From NCBI GenBank assembly GCA_018713145.1, contig DVFP01000027.1, positions 86,161-150,160 on the forward strand: a DNA stretch of 64,000 nucleotides. Reading direction: 5' to 3'. Numbering within the stretch: the first letter of the stretch is position 1; every line of letters starts with the position of its first letter. The DNA is from Candidatus Scybalocola faecavium. GTDB taxonomy: Bacteria > Bacillota > Clostridia > Lachnospirales > Lachnospiraceae. Positions 8,853 through 17,660 of this stretch are shown one piece after another. The notes under the pieces were generated by a model, which saw only the letters and a program-made list of their open reading frames with translations, searched no databases and was not told the origin of the DNA. A program made the position numbers and the translations under genes.

Positions 8853-9568
8853 TCTGCCACCTCCGGTGTATACTCTCTTCTGGAGGACTGGCGCAGCACT
8901 TCGTCCCTGGTGATCCGTCCATCCTCAATGTTAATGATCCGGTCCGCCTGAAGGGCAATGCTTTCATCGTGGGTAATCACAATCAGCGTTTGATTATAAT
9001 GACGGTTGGAATATTTCAGCAGCTCCACGATCTCACCGCTGTTTTTCCGGTCCAGGTTTCCTGTAGGCTCATCTGCCAGCACCAGGGCCGGATGGGTCAT
9101 TAGCGCCCTTCCAATGGACACTCGCTGCTGCTGTCCTCCGGACAGCTGGTTGGGCAGGTGGTGGATCCGGGAAGACAGCCCAAGGGTCTTTACCAGTTCC
9201 TGGGTGTAGGCTTTATCCGGCTTCTGCCCATCAAGAAGCAGGGGCAGGGTTATATTTTCCCACACATCCAGAACAGGGATCAGATTATAAAACTGATAGA
9301 TCAATCCGATCTGACGCCGCCTGAAAATAGCCAGCTTCGTTTCATTTAAACGGTAAATGTCCGTTTCCCCAATCTTCACACTGCCTGAAGTGGGCCGGTC
9401 CACCCCGCCGATAATATGGAGCAGTGTAGACTTTCCCGAACCGGACGGCCCGGTAATGGCCAGGAACTCTCCCCGCTCCACACTAAAGCTTACATCATCC
9501 AAAGCCTTAACCTGATTTTCTCCCTTGCCATATATTTTCGTCAAATGGCTGACTTCCAGAATATTCAT
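8849..9568 (-). CDS. ABC exporter ATPase (MacB/LolD type)
   Basis: A 239-residue ATPase with Walker [10 protein letters not shown], signature LSGGQQQR, Walker [13 protein letters not shown] and a switch histidine in VITHD. It energises the permease encoded immediately downstream. The start at ATG 9568 is preferred over the TTG at 9574, because GGGAGG is ten bases from the former and only four from the latter. An operator-like cluster of GTGACA half-sites lies just upstream of its -10. Confidence 0.9.
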   Translation of the reverse strand: MNILEVSHLTKIYGKGENQVKALDDVSFSVERGEFLAITGPSGSGKSTLLHIIGGVDRPTSGSVKIGETDIYRLNETKLAIFRRRQIGLIYQFYNLIPVLDVWENITLPLLLDGQKPDKAYTQELVKTLGLSSRIHHLPNQLSGGQQQRVSIGRALMTHPALVLADEPTGNLDRKNSGEIVELLKYSNRHYNQTLIVITHDESIALQADRIINIEDGRITRDEVLRQSSRREYTPEVAE

Positions 9569-9619
9569 TTTCAATCGTCCTCCCTATTGCCATATGCATA
9601 TTTTCTGTTTTATGGCTTT

Positions 9620-9677
9620 AGTATACCCTGGCCATATGACCTGGCGGTGACAAAAAAAGTGACAAAATTGTCACTTT
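9620..9677 (-). promoter_or_regulatory. -10 element and GTGACA operator cluster for the ABC exporter
   Basis: TATACT (9625-9620) is a plausible -10 with no good -35. Just upstream lie a perfect inverted repeat AAAGTGACAA-AA-TTGTCACTTT (9656-9677) and a third half-site GTGACA (9647-9652). The half-sites span roughly -34 to -64 from the predicted start, suitable for an activator. The regulator is not identified. Confidence 0.55.
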
Positions 9678-9722
9678 CGAAAAAAATTTCCACAGGTGTA
9701 AATTCCAAAGATCAGAATACAG

Positions 9723-9777
9723 GTTCTCGCTAAACTCAAACCGCGCCTGACATTTTACTTTTCCCAAGTGCTCACAG
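9723..9777 (-). repeat. Interspersed repeat family A, copy 2
   Basis: On the minus strand CTGTGAGCACTT (9777-9766), 14 bases, GTCAGGC (9751-9745), 11 bases, TTAGCGAGAAC (9733-9723). Spacing is identical to the copy at 3001-3055. It follows the GC hairpin at 9781-9809. Confidence 0.7.
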
Positions 9778-9780
9778 CAG

Positions 9781-9809
9781 TTCGGCCCGGAGGAATCCTC
9801 CGGGCCGAA
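9781..9809. terminator. GC-rich hairpin after the MATE gene
   Basis: TTCGGCCCGGAG/CTCCGGGCCGAA is a perfect 12-bp stem 17 bases beyond the MATE stop codon. No U-run follows on the minus strand, so termination efficiency is uncertain. Confidence 0.55.
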
Positions 9810-9825
9810 TACATGGCAGCTCCGG

Positions 9826-11193
9826 CTACTGCAAACCGGAACGGTTATTCTTTTTAAAGAATCGCGCAAGAACGAAAACAGCGGCAATAGCCAGCACGAT
9901 CTCCGCGCACATTTGAGCATAAGCCAGGCCATATAAAGGAAACAGCCAGTTTAAAATAAACAATGCAGGAATCTCCAGAACGATCTTTCTTAAAATAGCA
10001 AAGATCAGCGCCTCTTTACCCATACCTACAGCCTGAAATACGCCAACAGCCAGAAAATCAATACACAAAAACGGCAGGCCCAGACAGAAGCCCCGCAAAA
10101 ACCGGGTGCCATAGCCAATAATAGATTCATTATCCATAAACAGTCCTACCACAAAATGAGCGCCGACAAAATAGATCACCGCCATGGCAATAATAAAGAT
10201 CAGGGCAGCCTTATAGGCAAAGGTGATGGTCTTTTTCATCCGCTTATGATTGCCGCTGGCATAATTATAACTGATCAAAGGCATAATTCCCTGGGACATT
10301 CCCATAGAAATATTCATAGGAACCATATTGACCTTATAAGTAATGCCCATAGCCGCCACCGCATCTGCGCCAAAAGATGATGTAAAATTATTTAATACAG
10401 TCATTCCCGTAACATTTAAAAGATTCTGGATTGATGCCGGAATCCCCACGCCAAAAATGCCAAGGACGATCTTCCTTCGAAAGCCAAACATCTTTGGTCG
10501 GATACATACATACGTTTTTCCCCGTTTTATGTACAAAAGGACAAAGAAGTACAGGCAAGCCACACAGTTGGACAAAAAGGTGGCCAATCCGGCGCCTGCG
10601 GCACCCATGTGAAATCCCCAGGGAAGGATAAATACAGGATCCAGGATCATGTTCAAAATGCAGCCGCTCATAGTACCAATACTGGCATGCATGGCTGAAC
10701 CTTCTGCCCGGACCAGATACGCCATGACCACGTTAAGGATCGCCGGAGCGGCCCCGCAGGTCACAGTCCAGAACATATATCCTTGAGTAGCCCCAAACGT
10801 CGTCTCATCCGCTCCAAGCACAGACAAAAGCGGACCGCCAAGGACCGTACAGAAAACAGAAAAAACAATTCCGCAAAAGATCGAACAGTAAAAGCCAAAA
10901 GCCGAGCTCCGGGAAACCGTTTCAAAATCTTTACGGCCCAGAGCCCGGCTCATCATGCTGGAGCTGCCCACCCCAAACAGGTTATTTACCGCATTAAAGG
11001 CCAGAAGCACCGGCGCTGCCAAAGCAACGCCGGCATTTTCCACAGGATCATTGAGCATCCCTACAAAAAATGTATCTGCCAGGTTATATAGGACCATCAC
11101 CAGAGAGCTTAAAACCGTTGGAATAGCCAGCTTCACTACAGCCCTGGCAATAGGAGTATTCTCAAAGAGCTCTGTTTTTTTCTTATCTTCCAA
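9826..11193 (-). CDS. MATE-family efflux transporter
   Basis: A 455-residue protein with 12 predicted helices in two related halves. The opening PIARAVVKLAIPTVLSSLV and NLADTFFVG is characteristic of the MATE/DinF/VmrA group, which exchanges sodium or protons for cationic drugs or metabolites. Length is normal. It starts with TTG, with AGGGGG seven bases upstream. It lies 29 bases after metK with no terminator between, so it is probably co-transcribed under the SAM riboswitch. That raises the possibility of a methylated or sulphur-containing substrate, which is inference only. Confidence 0.85.
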   Translation of the reverse strand: MEDKKKTELFENTPIARAVVKLAIPTVLSSLVMVLYNLADTFFVGMLNDPVENAGVALAAPVLLAFNAVNNLFGVGSSSMMSRALGRKDFETVSRSSAFGFYCSIFCGIVFSVFCTVLGGPLLSVLGADETTFGATQGYMFWTVTCGAAPAILNVVMAYLVRAEGSAMHASIGTMSGCILNMILDPVFILPWGFHMGAAGAGLATFLSNCVACLYFFVLLYIKRGKTYVCIRPKMFGFRRKIVLGIFGVGIPASIQNLLNVTGMTVLNNFTSSFGADAVAAMGITYKVNMVPMNISMGMSQGIMPLISYNYASGNHKRMKKTITFAYKAALIFIIAMAVIYFVGAHFVVGLFMDNESIIGYGTRFLRGFCLGLPFLCIDFLAVGVFQAVGMGKEALIFAILRKIVLEIPALFILNWLFPLYGLAYAQMCAEIVLAIAAVFVLARFFKKNNRSGLQ

Positions 11194-11222
11194 AAATATT
11201 CCCCCTACAAATACAAAAGATT

Positions 11223-12410
11223 TTACAGATAACTCTTGAGCAGATCCACCTTATCCAGCTTCTCCCACGGCAGATCCAGATCGTCGCGGCCAAAATGACC
11301 GTAAGCTGCTGTCTGTTTGTAGATAGGACGTCTTAAATCCAGCATTTTAATAATACCGGCAGGACGAAGATCAAAGTTTTCACGGATGATTTCCACGATC
11401 TTTTCATTGGACAGTTTTCCGGTGCCAAAAGTATCTACCATAATAGATGTTGGATGTGCCACGCCAATGGCATAGGACAGCTGGATTTCACACTTATGGG
11501 CAATACCTGCAGCTACAAGATTTTTAGCCACATATCTGGCCGCATAGGCAGCAGACCGGTCTACCTTTGTACAGTCCTTTCCGGAAAATGCTCCGCCGCC
11601 GTGACGGGCATATCCGCCATAAGTATCGACAATAATCTTACGTCCAGTCAAGCCGCTGTCCCCGTGAGGACCGCCAATAACAAAACGTCCGGTAGGATTA
11701 ATAAAGAATTTTGTATCCTCATCCACCATATCTGCAGGAAGGATCTCATCAAATACATATTTCTTAATATCCTCATGGATCTGTTCCTGAGTCACTGTAT
11801 CATCATGCTGTGTGGATAATACAACAGCATCCAGGCGTATCGGTTTTCCGGCTTCATTATATTCTACGGTAACCTGGGTTTTTCCATCCGGACGGAGATA
11901 TTTTAATGTGCCGTCCTTTCTCACCTTTGTCAGCTGACGGGCAAGCTTATGAGCAAGGGCAATCGGATAAGGCATATACTCTTGTGTTTCATCTGTTGCA
12001 AAACCAAACATCATTCCCTGGTCTCCGGCGCCGATAGCATCGATTTCTTCGTCAGACATTTTATTTTCCTTAGCTTCCAAAGCCTTATCCACGCCAAGAG
12101 CAATATCTGCAGACTGCTCGTCAATGGCAGTGAGCACGCCGCAGGTTTCTGCGTCAAAACCGTATTTTGCCCGGGTATAACCGATTTCAGCCACGGTTTC
12201 TCTTACGATCTTTTGAATATCCACGTAAGCATTCGTAGTGATCTCGCCCATAACCATAACAAGACCGGTTGTTACACAAGTCTCACAAGCCACACGGCTC
12301 ATGGGATCCTGCTCTAACAGCGCGTCTAAAATAGCGTCAGAAATCTGATCGCACATTTTATCCGGATGTCCTTCGGTGACTGACTCTGATGTAAATAATA
12401 ATTTTTCCAT
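11223..12410 (-). CDS. metK: S-adenosylmethionine synthetase
   Basis: MetK makes S-adenosylmethionine from methionine and ATP. The 395-residue protein has the ATP motif near the N-terminus ([13 protein letters not shown]), [10 protein letters not shown] and GGAFSGKD signatures and usual length. The start at 12410 is chosen over 12449 because MetK proteins begin with this [10 protein letters not shown] segment; an AAAGGA lies rather far (about 15 bases) upstream. The leader carries an S-box riboswitch and terminator, so expression should fall when SAM is abundant. The MATE gene follows. Confidence 0.97.
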   Translation of the reverse strand: MEKLLFTSESVTEGHPDKMCDQISDAILDALLEQDPMSRVACETCVTTGLVMVMGEITTNAYVDIQKIVRETVAEIGYTRAKYGFDAETCGVLTAIDEQSADIALGVDKALEAKENKMSDEEIDAIGAGDQGMMFGFATDETQEYMPYPIALAHKLARQLTKVRKDGTLKYLRPDGKTQVTVEYNEAGKPIRLDAVVLSTQHDDTVTQEQIHEDIKKYVFDEILPADMVDEDTKFFINPTGRFVIGGPHGDSGLTGRKIIVDTYGGYARHGGGAFSGKDCTKVDRSAAYAARYVAKNLVAAGIAHKCEIQLSYAIGVAHPTSIMVDTFGTGKLSNEKIVEIIRENFDLRPAGIIKMLDLRRPIYKQTAAYGHFGRDDLDLPWEKLDKVDLLKSYL

Positions 12411-12436
12411 CGTTCTTTTTTCATTCCTTTCTTTTT

Positions 12437-12587
12437 TCCATGAAACCATGGAGGGCCTATCAGCGGTCCACGGTCTTTAGTATATCAGGCCTTTGCCCGG
12501 AAAATGGCACTCCGTGCCTGGGCATTAGTCTATTACCAGCTTCAGTTATGCAAAAACTTCTCATATAGAGGGGGCCTGTAGAAACCC
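12437..12587 (-). other. Second metK leader segment, possibly structured, with internal promoter
   Basis: About 150 nt separate the riboswitch terminator from metK. On the minus strand it can form TGCCC/GGGCA enclosing GGCAC/GTGCC, then GGCCT/AGGCC. It also holds TGATATACT, an extended -10 at 12484-12479, which would start a transcript lacking the riboswitch. No known RNA class was recognised. Confidence 0.45.
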
Positions 12588-12619
12588 AAAAAAAATCAAG
12601 TCCGAAAGCGGACTTGATT
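12588..12619 (-). terminator. S-box expression-platform terminator
   Basis: AATCAAGTCCG/CGGACTTGATT around a short CTTT loop, followed by seven or eight T on the minus strand. It lies 12 bases downstream of the SAM-I aptamer and is the expected OFF structure. Confidence 0.95.
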
Positions 12620-12631
12620 CATATTTCAAAT

Positions 12632-12730
12632 CCTCTTATTGTTCGAATTACTCGCTCAGGTTGGCACCTTCCATGACAGGGGTTGCCGCAATTTCTCAGA
12701 TCCTTGGTCTCCATTGCTCTGAATAAGAGA
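12632..12730 (-). promoter_or_regulatory. SAM-I (S-box) riboswitch controlling metK
   Basis: Minus-strand RNA shows the P1 arms CTCTTATT/AATAAGAG, the 5' block CAGAG and GGAGA, the conserved GCGGCAACC, the GGTGCCAACC block and GAACAATAAGAG at the 3' side. These are the diagnostic S-box segments in order. The aptamer begins eight bases after the murA stop codon. Its promoter is not obvious and may lie in the murA 3' end, or the RNA may be reached by read-through. Confidence 0.95.
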
Positions 12731-12738
12731 GTTTTGCA

Positions 12739-14031
12739 TTATCCTATTTTTAATCGAAACTTTTGTGCTTCCTTTTCGCTGTTGACCTTTTCGATCATAC
12801 CGCCAAGAGAACGAAGCTTTCCCTCAAAGTTTTCATATCCCCGCTGAATATAATGAATATCATCAACGGTCGTATATCCTTCTGCCGCCAGTCCGGCAAT
12901 GACCAGCGCTGCTCCGGCACGAAGATCCGGGGCTGTTACCTTTGCCCCCCGATATTCCTTAACGCCTGTTACAAAAGCCGTATTTCCTTCCACTTTAATA
13001 TTGCTTCCCATACGGGCCAGCTCATCCACATATTTAAAACGGTTTTCAAAAATACTTTCTGTAACAATACTTGTACCATCTGACAGTCCCAGGGCAATAA
13101 GGATCTGGGGCTGCATATCGGTAGGAAATCCCGGATAAGGCAGTGTTTTAATATTTGTAGGATGACATCGGCGGGTAGAAACCACGCGGACCGCATCATC
13201 AGACTCCTCAATCTGAGCGCCCATTTCCAGCAGCTTTGCAGTAATGGATTCCAGATGCTTGGGGATGACATTTTTCACTGTAATATCCCCTTTGGTAGCT
13301 ACAGCCGCACACATAAAAGTTCCGGCCTCGATCTGATCCGGAATAATGGCATATTCCGTACCTTTAAACCGACTGACACCCCGGATGCGGATCACATCTG
13401 TTCCCGCGCCTTTAATGTCTGCACCCATGCTATTAAGGAAATTGGCCACATCCACAATGTGAGGTTCCTTTGCTGCGTTTTCCAGCACAGTACGGCCTTC
13501 CGCCATAGAAGCGGCCATCATGACATTAATGGTAGCTCCCACAGTAACAACGTCAAAATAAATATGTGCGCCTACCAGACGATCTGCCTCTGCCATGATC
13601 ATGCCATTTTCAATGCTTACCTTGGCTCCTAATGCCCTAAAGCCTTTAATGTGCTGGTCAATGGGCCGGCTTCCAATAGCGCAGCCTCCCGGGAGAGCAA
13701 CCTGGGCCTTTTTATATTTTCCCAAAAGAGCGCCGAGAAGATAGTAAGACGCCCGGATCTTCCGGATAAAACCGTCATCAATACAAAGGGACTGAATATT
13801 TGCACCATTTATCTTAACTGTATTACCGTCAACACGATGGACTTTGGCTCCAATGGAAGAAATTGCCTGCAGCAGAATATTGGTGTCGTTCACATTCGGC
13901 ATATTTTCAATTAAAACATCTTCATTGGACATCACCGCAGCAGCAAGGATACCTAAAGCTGCGTTTTTTGCACCGCCGATATTAACTTCGCCAACCAGAG
14001 GGTTGCCGCCTTTTATAATATATTGTTCCAT
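12739..14031 (-). CDS. murA: UDP-N-acetylglucosamine 1-carboxyvinyltransferase
   Basis: MurA transfers enolpyruvate to UDP-GlcNAc, the first committed peptidoglycan step and the fosfomycin target. The 430-residue protein has the KNAALGILAA motif (catalytic Lys/Asn) and PGGCAIGSRPID with the reactive cysteine, so a fosfomycin-sensitive enzyme is expected. The start at 14031 is chosen over 14199: AAGAGG lies six bases upstream, and the extra 56 residues are translated interspersed-repeat sequence. Transcription should start near 14219, giving a leader of about 190 nt with the repeat. Confidence 0.95.
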   Translation of the reverse strand: MEQYIIKGGNPLVGEVNIGGAKNAALGILAAAVMSNEDVLIENMPNVNDTNILLQAISSIGAKVHRVDGNTVKINGANIQSLCIDDGFIRKIRASYYLLGALLGKYKKAQVALPGGCAIGSRPIDQHIKGFRALGAKVSIENGMIMAEADRLVGAHIYFDVVTVGATINVMMAASMAEGRTVLENAAKEPHIVDVANFLNSMGADIKGAGTDVIRIRGVSRFKGTEYAIIPDQIEAGTFMCAAVATKGDITVKNVIPKHLESITAKLLEMGAQIEESDDAVRVVSTRRCHPTNIKTLPYPGFPTDMQPQILIALGLSDGTSIVTESIFENRFKYVDELARMGSNIKVEGNTAFVTGVKEYRGAKVTAPDLRAGAALVIAGLAAEGYTTVDDIHYIQRGYENFEGKLRSLGGMIEKVNSEKEAQKFRLKIG

Positions 14032-14051
14032 TGCACACCTCTTAATATTTC

Positions 14052-14150
14052 TAGGCCTTGGCCCGATGCCATACCCTAAGGCTTTCGCCCCAGGTCGCCG
14101 GGCTCGACTTCGCGCTTCGCGCTCAGTCACGGGCGTTCGCCCGATGCTTT
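14052..14150 (-). repeat. Interspersed repeat family D in the murA leader
   Basis: On the minus strand GCATCGGGCGAAC-GCCCGTGACT (14148-14126) is followed by GAGCGCGAAGCGCG and then a second GCATCGGGC (14068-14060). The first block recurs in the leader of the sensor kinase gene (46277-46255), and a similar ATCGGGC/GCCCGAT hairpin lies in the LTA-synthase leader. It is often read as a false N-terminal protein extension. Confidence 0.65.
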
Positions 14151-14225
14151 GGCTAAGATAAGAATATGCCTGCAAGCAGTCAATTCTTATCTTTTCCAAA
14201 GCGCCCTGCTCTTTGCCTAATGGAT

Positions 14226-14253
14226 ATTATACCATATAAGTGGGATTTGTAAA
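14226..14253 (-). promoter_or_regulatory. murA promoter
   Basis: TTTACA (14253-14248), 16-base spacer, and TATAAT (14231-14226) preceded by TGG, an extended -10. Confidence 0.8.
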
Positions 14254-14283
14254 TTAGTTTTTAAATTTTTATTAACGAAAATC

Positions 14284-14322
14284 AAGCGGGGAGGCCTGGA
14301 AATATTTGGCGTTTCCCCGCTT
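14284..14322 (-). terminator. Terminator after the YfhO gene
   Basis: CAAGCGGGGA and TCCCCGCTTG pair over 10 bp with a loop of about 20 nt. It begins six bases after the YfhO stop. The T-run after it (GATTTTCG) is weak on the minus strand and better on the plus strand. Confidence 0.6.
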
Positions 14323-14327
14323 GTTTT

Positions 14328-16949
14328 TTAAATTGTTACAACTTTATTGCTTTGATTTTTCTTTTTCTGTATTCTCAGGATCAAAACAGCAAATATCAGA
14401 CAGCTTCCAGCTGTAAGGATAAAACCGGGAATGAAACCGGTTGGCATGTAGGTCATTTCTACGGTATGTGTGCCCTGGGTTAGATGGATATACATAAGGG
14501 AACCGTTAATGGATTCCGGTTCAACCTTTTTCCCGTCAACCGTCACTGTCCATCCGCTGTCATAAGGGATGGAGGTGAACATGATCCCATCCTCTCCGGC
14601 TGTAATGGTGCCTGAAATGCGGGTATCGGAAAATTCATGGATCTCCCAGGTGTTCCGGCTTACAGTGTTATAAAATTCCTCAAAGACCTGAGGATCGTAG
14701 GTAAACATATAAAGCTCCACTGTGCCGCTGGAATGATCGCTGTCCGTGACAAATTCCAGCTCAATATGGCCCTCATTGCCCAGCTCTACTAAATGGCCTC
14801 TGGTATCCGAATAAGTTTTTACAGAATCATTCCGGCTCACCTTCAGGCTGTCACAATTCCCGGCGCGATAATAAATATACCGGGTCTGTCCATCGGTTAT
14901 ATCCATCGTGAGCTTTAAGCTGGCCTCATCCCCGGAATTTTCTTTCGTATAAGAAAACTGGCCATTTCCCAGATCCGACAGATCGCAGCCCTCTCCTACA
15001 AGCCCGCTAAAGGACGTATCCTGAAACAGCAAATCTTGTGTTCCCGTCGTTTTCTGAACAAAATCATTTAAAACATAAGGTGGAAGGCTTCTGTTATAAT
15101 CCCAGTCTGCATACGCATCATCCACCATAAAACCTAAAGACAGGGCATATGGATTTTCATAAAGGCTCTGACTGCCTGACGTCGTTACATAATCAAAGGT
15201 ACGGATCTTCTCCACCTGATCTGTGGCTAAAAGATATTTTATGGCAAAAATACTGTCTGTCAATGGGGTGGCGCCTACATAGCTGTATTTGTTGGTTGCT
15301 TCAAAATATCCTACCTTGCCCATCAGGTCATTGATAGAAGCGCCCATGGTGGAAGCAAACAGAGAAACCCCGGGCAGATCCAGCCACATATTATTATTTC
15401 TGGCACTGAAAGAATCCAGCTCCATACGGTAAAAATCTCCATTTTCCCGGGACCGGGCCACTTCCTTCAGCTCCTTTGCCGATTCCAGATACTGATTATA
15501 GGAGGTGCGGTTAATGCTGCCGTTCTGGCACAATCCATAAATACTGTTTCCCGCAACCTCCACAGTAATAAGCACCATAGCTGCCCCTCGAAAAAAGCTC
15601 CGCCGGGCCCCACAGCCTTTATACAAACACATCCATATAAAATACAAAAGCAGCAATAGCTCTGTAATGATATAAGAATACATTTCCAGATCCACATCCG
15701 GATCCAGCCAGCACCACAGGACAAGCCCCTGAAGCAGGACAAAAGACAGAAAATACTGCCAAAACTTTAACTTTCTCAGCCTTAAGATCACCTCATAAGC
15801 CATGGTCAGGGCCAGGAACGCATAAATAAATGTAAAACGGGCCGGCAGACTGTTGGGAAAGTGGAAACCATGCCAAATATAGTCCAGGATTCTGAAATTG
15901 GTGCTAAACAGTAAAAATATGAGCAGGCCAAGCTTGAGCAGGCGCACCCCCAATGGGATCCCCTTGCAGAAAATATACAGGATGACCAGCAGCATAGTAA
16001 AAACCCCAAAATAAAGGTTCGGGTCGCCGCTAAGGTCTGTAGGTTTTGCAAAGGCAAACTGCTGGCTTAGCAGCTCTGTAAAACTGTGATAAAACTCGAT
16101 CTCTGTAGGAAATTCCGAATTTGCCGAGTTGGACACAGCTAAAGCTGACAGAGTCGGCAGCACCAGCACACCGCTGGCTGCTCCCGCCAGCACAGAATAG
16201 CCGGCAAATTGGAAGCCCCTCTTAAAAAACAGGCCTACAGACTTTTTTCTTACCTGGGCAAAGGCTGCAAAAAAATAAAGGATCAGAAAAATACACACCA
16301 TGATAGCAATGTAATAATTGCTGATAATGGATAACGCCAGCATCCCTGCGTATAAAAGCCCCCGTCCGGTCCTGACCATCCGCTCCAGGCCTAAAATAAC
16401 CAAGGGCAGAAGAACCAGACAATCCAGCCACATAATATTCCAGTTATAGCCCAAAACCCATCCGCACAAGGCGTAAAACAAAGCAAAATACACAATGGAA
16501 ATATTATATCTGCCAAACCGCTTTCTTATATAATAGGCGAAGGCTGTGCTTGCCAAAGCGATCTTAAGCATTAAAATAAAGGTAAAACCTTCCAGCAAAA
16601 GCCCTCTTGGAAACAGCAGGAGCAAAACATTCAGCGGACTTGCCAGATAATAGGCCACAATGGCCCAGAAATTCATCCCCAGACCGCCGGTAAAGCTGTA
16701 AAACAGACTGTCCCCGCCCCAGATCTTCCGATAAAACTCAGAAAAAAATGGCGCATACTGGTGATAGGAATCAATGATCTGCACTTGCCGGTCTCCAAAA
16801 GGATAAACCCCTAAAGCAATATACGCTGCGCTTAAAATTAAAAGAGGCAAAATAAATGCCATCAGATAATACCTGTTCCTGCAGATCCACCGCCCAAAAG
16901 ACGTATGTTCATAGAAGCTCTGCAGGAAGCTTCTGACTTTAAGGCTCAT
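14328..16949 (-). CDS. YfhO-family membrane protein
   Basis: An 873-residue protein with a dozen or more predicted helices in the first ~480 residues, a large soluble external domain (about 490-830) and a final helix near 845-865. The N-terminal segment (SAAYIALGVYPFGDRQVQII followed by DSYHQYAPFF) matches the YfhO family, a GT-C-like group that in bacilli and streptococci is needed to glycosylate lipoteichoic acid. The acceptor here is not known, but an LTA-synthase-like gene lies at 57 kb. Its ATG overlaps the upstream kinase stop by four bases. Confidence 0.85.
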   Translation of the reverse strand: MSLKVRSFLQSFYEHTSFGRWICRNRYYLMAFILPLLILSAAYIALGVYPFGDRQVQIIDSYHQYAPFFSEFYRKIWGGDSLFYSFTGGLGMNFWAIVAYYLASPLNVLLLLFPRGLLLEGFTFILMLKIALASTAFAYYIRKRFGRYNISIVYFALFYALCGWVLGYNWNIMWLDCLVLLPLVILGLERMVRTGRGLLYAGMLALSIISNYYIAIMVCIFLILYFFAAFAQVRKKSVGLFFKRGFQFAGYSVLAGAASGVLVLPTLSALAVSNSANSEFPTEIEFYHSFTELLSQQFAFAKPTDLSGDPNLYFGVFTMLLVILYIFCKGIPLGVRLLKLGLLIFLLFSTNFRILDYIWHGFHFPNSLPARFTFIYAFLALTMAYEVILRLRKLKFWQYFLSFVLLQGLVLWCWLDPDVDLEMYSYIITELLLLLYFIWMCLYKGCGARRSFFRGAAMVLITVEVAGNSIYGLCQNGSINRTSYNQYLESAKELKEVARSRENGDFYRMELDSFSARNNNMWLDLPGVSLFASTMGASINDLMGKVGYFEATNKYSYVGATPLTDSIFAIKYLLATDQVEKIRTFDYVTTSGSQSLYENPYALSLGFMVDDAYADWDYNRSLPPYVLNDFVQKTTGTQDLLFQDTSFSGLVGEGCDLSDLGNGQFSYTKENSGDEASLKLTMDITDGQTRYIYYRAGNCDSLKVSRNDSVKTYSDTRGHLVELGNEGHIELEFVTDSDHSSGTVELYMFTYDPQVFEEFYNTVSRNTWEIHEFSDTRISGTITAGEDGIMFTSIPYDSGWTVTVDGKKVEPESINGSLMYIHLTQGTHTVEMTYMPTGFIPGFILTAGSCLIFAVLILRIQKKKNQSNKVVTI

Positions 16950-17461
16950 ACTTCTCCTTCCATGCGGCGGACCACAGCCTTTCGGATCTTTTCAATCGCC
17001 TCCTCAATGGTCAGGCCGTCTACATTCACAGTAATATCCGCATATTTCTCATATAACGGGCAGCGCTCCTTATACAGATCCAAAAGACTGCTGCCCTTTT
17101 TAATCACAACGCCTCTCTGGTTCAGATCACCAAGACGTCTTTTTAAGTTTTCGTAAGACAGCTGTATGTAAACGATCAGTCCTTCTTTTCCTAAAGCCTC
17201 CATAGCCTCGCTTCCATAAACCACGCTGCCGCCGGTAGCGATCACATGATCCTGAACATGTATATCCCTATTTACCTGGTTTTCAATGGCTATAAAGCCA
17301 TCTATTCCGTAAAGGGAGATCAGCTCATGGAGCACTTTTCCTTCCTGTTTCTGAATCAGCAGATCAGAATCCGTAAACTGATAGCCTAATATTTTTGCCA
17401 GGACTACCCCGATGGTACTCTTTCCGGCCCCCGGCATGCCAATTAATACGATATTTTTCAT
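16946..17461 (-). CDS. Shikimate-kinase-like P-loop protein, atypical
   Basis: A 171-residue protein with the shikimate kinase fold: Walker A GMPGAGKST (8-16), DSD (31-33) and a lid ending in RCPLYEKYAD. Two hallmarks are changed. The FRxxE motif, whose arginine binds the shikimate carboxylate, reads FIAIE (Arg to Ile57), and the GGG Walker-B-like motif is GGS (77-79). It could be a divergent AroK or a kinase for another small hydroxyl substrate. No aromatic-pathway genes are nearby, and it is coupled by a 4-base overlap to YfhO. The start at 17461 is chosen because GGGAG is nine bases upstream. Confidence 0.7.
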   Translation of the reverse strand: MKNIVLIGMPGAGKSTIGVVLAKILGYQFTDSDLLIQKQEGKVLHELISLYGIDGFIAIENQVNRDIHVQDHVIATGGSVVYGSEAMEALGKEGLIVYIQLSYENLKRRLGDLNQRGVVIKKGSSLLDLYKERCPLYEKYADITVNVDGLTIEEAIEKIRKAVVRRMEGEV

Positions 17462-17489
17462 AGACTTCATCTCCCGCAAAAACTAACGC

Positions 17490-17552
17490 CGGAAACAACA
17501 GGTGTTTCCGACTGCCAAAAGTTACTGTTTACTGGCTTGCCAGTGAGCAGTA
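17490..17552 (-). repeat. Interspersed palindrome family B, copy 2
   Basis: The palindrome TACTGTTTACTGGC/GCCAGTGAGCAGTA (17523-17552) with the companion hairpin CGGAAAC/GTTTCCG (17490-17510). Relative order matches copy 1, in opposite orientation. It lies between the divergent kinase and dinB genes. Confidence 0.7.
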
Positions 17553-17594
17553 ATTCGTAATCATTGTATCACTAAGAAAATTGAAACTCAACTA

Positions 17595-17623
17595 TTTACA
17601 CAATAATTTCAAACTTTTATAAT
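17595..17623 (+). promoter_or_regulatory. dinB promoter
   Basis: TTTACA, 17-base spacer, TATAAT. No LexA-type CGAAC-N4-GTTCG box is visible nearby, in contrast to uvrA. Confidence 0.8.
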
Positions 17624-17660
17624 AATAGAAAATGATAATACCACGGAGGCGGGGACAAAG

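Noticed and set aside
14032..14199. 56-residue N-terminal extension of MurA
   Set aside because: The residues come from repeat family D, and the ATG at 14031 has the ribosome site and matches known MurA starts.
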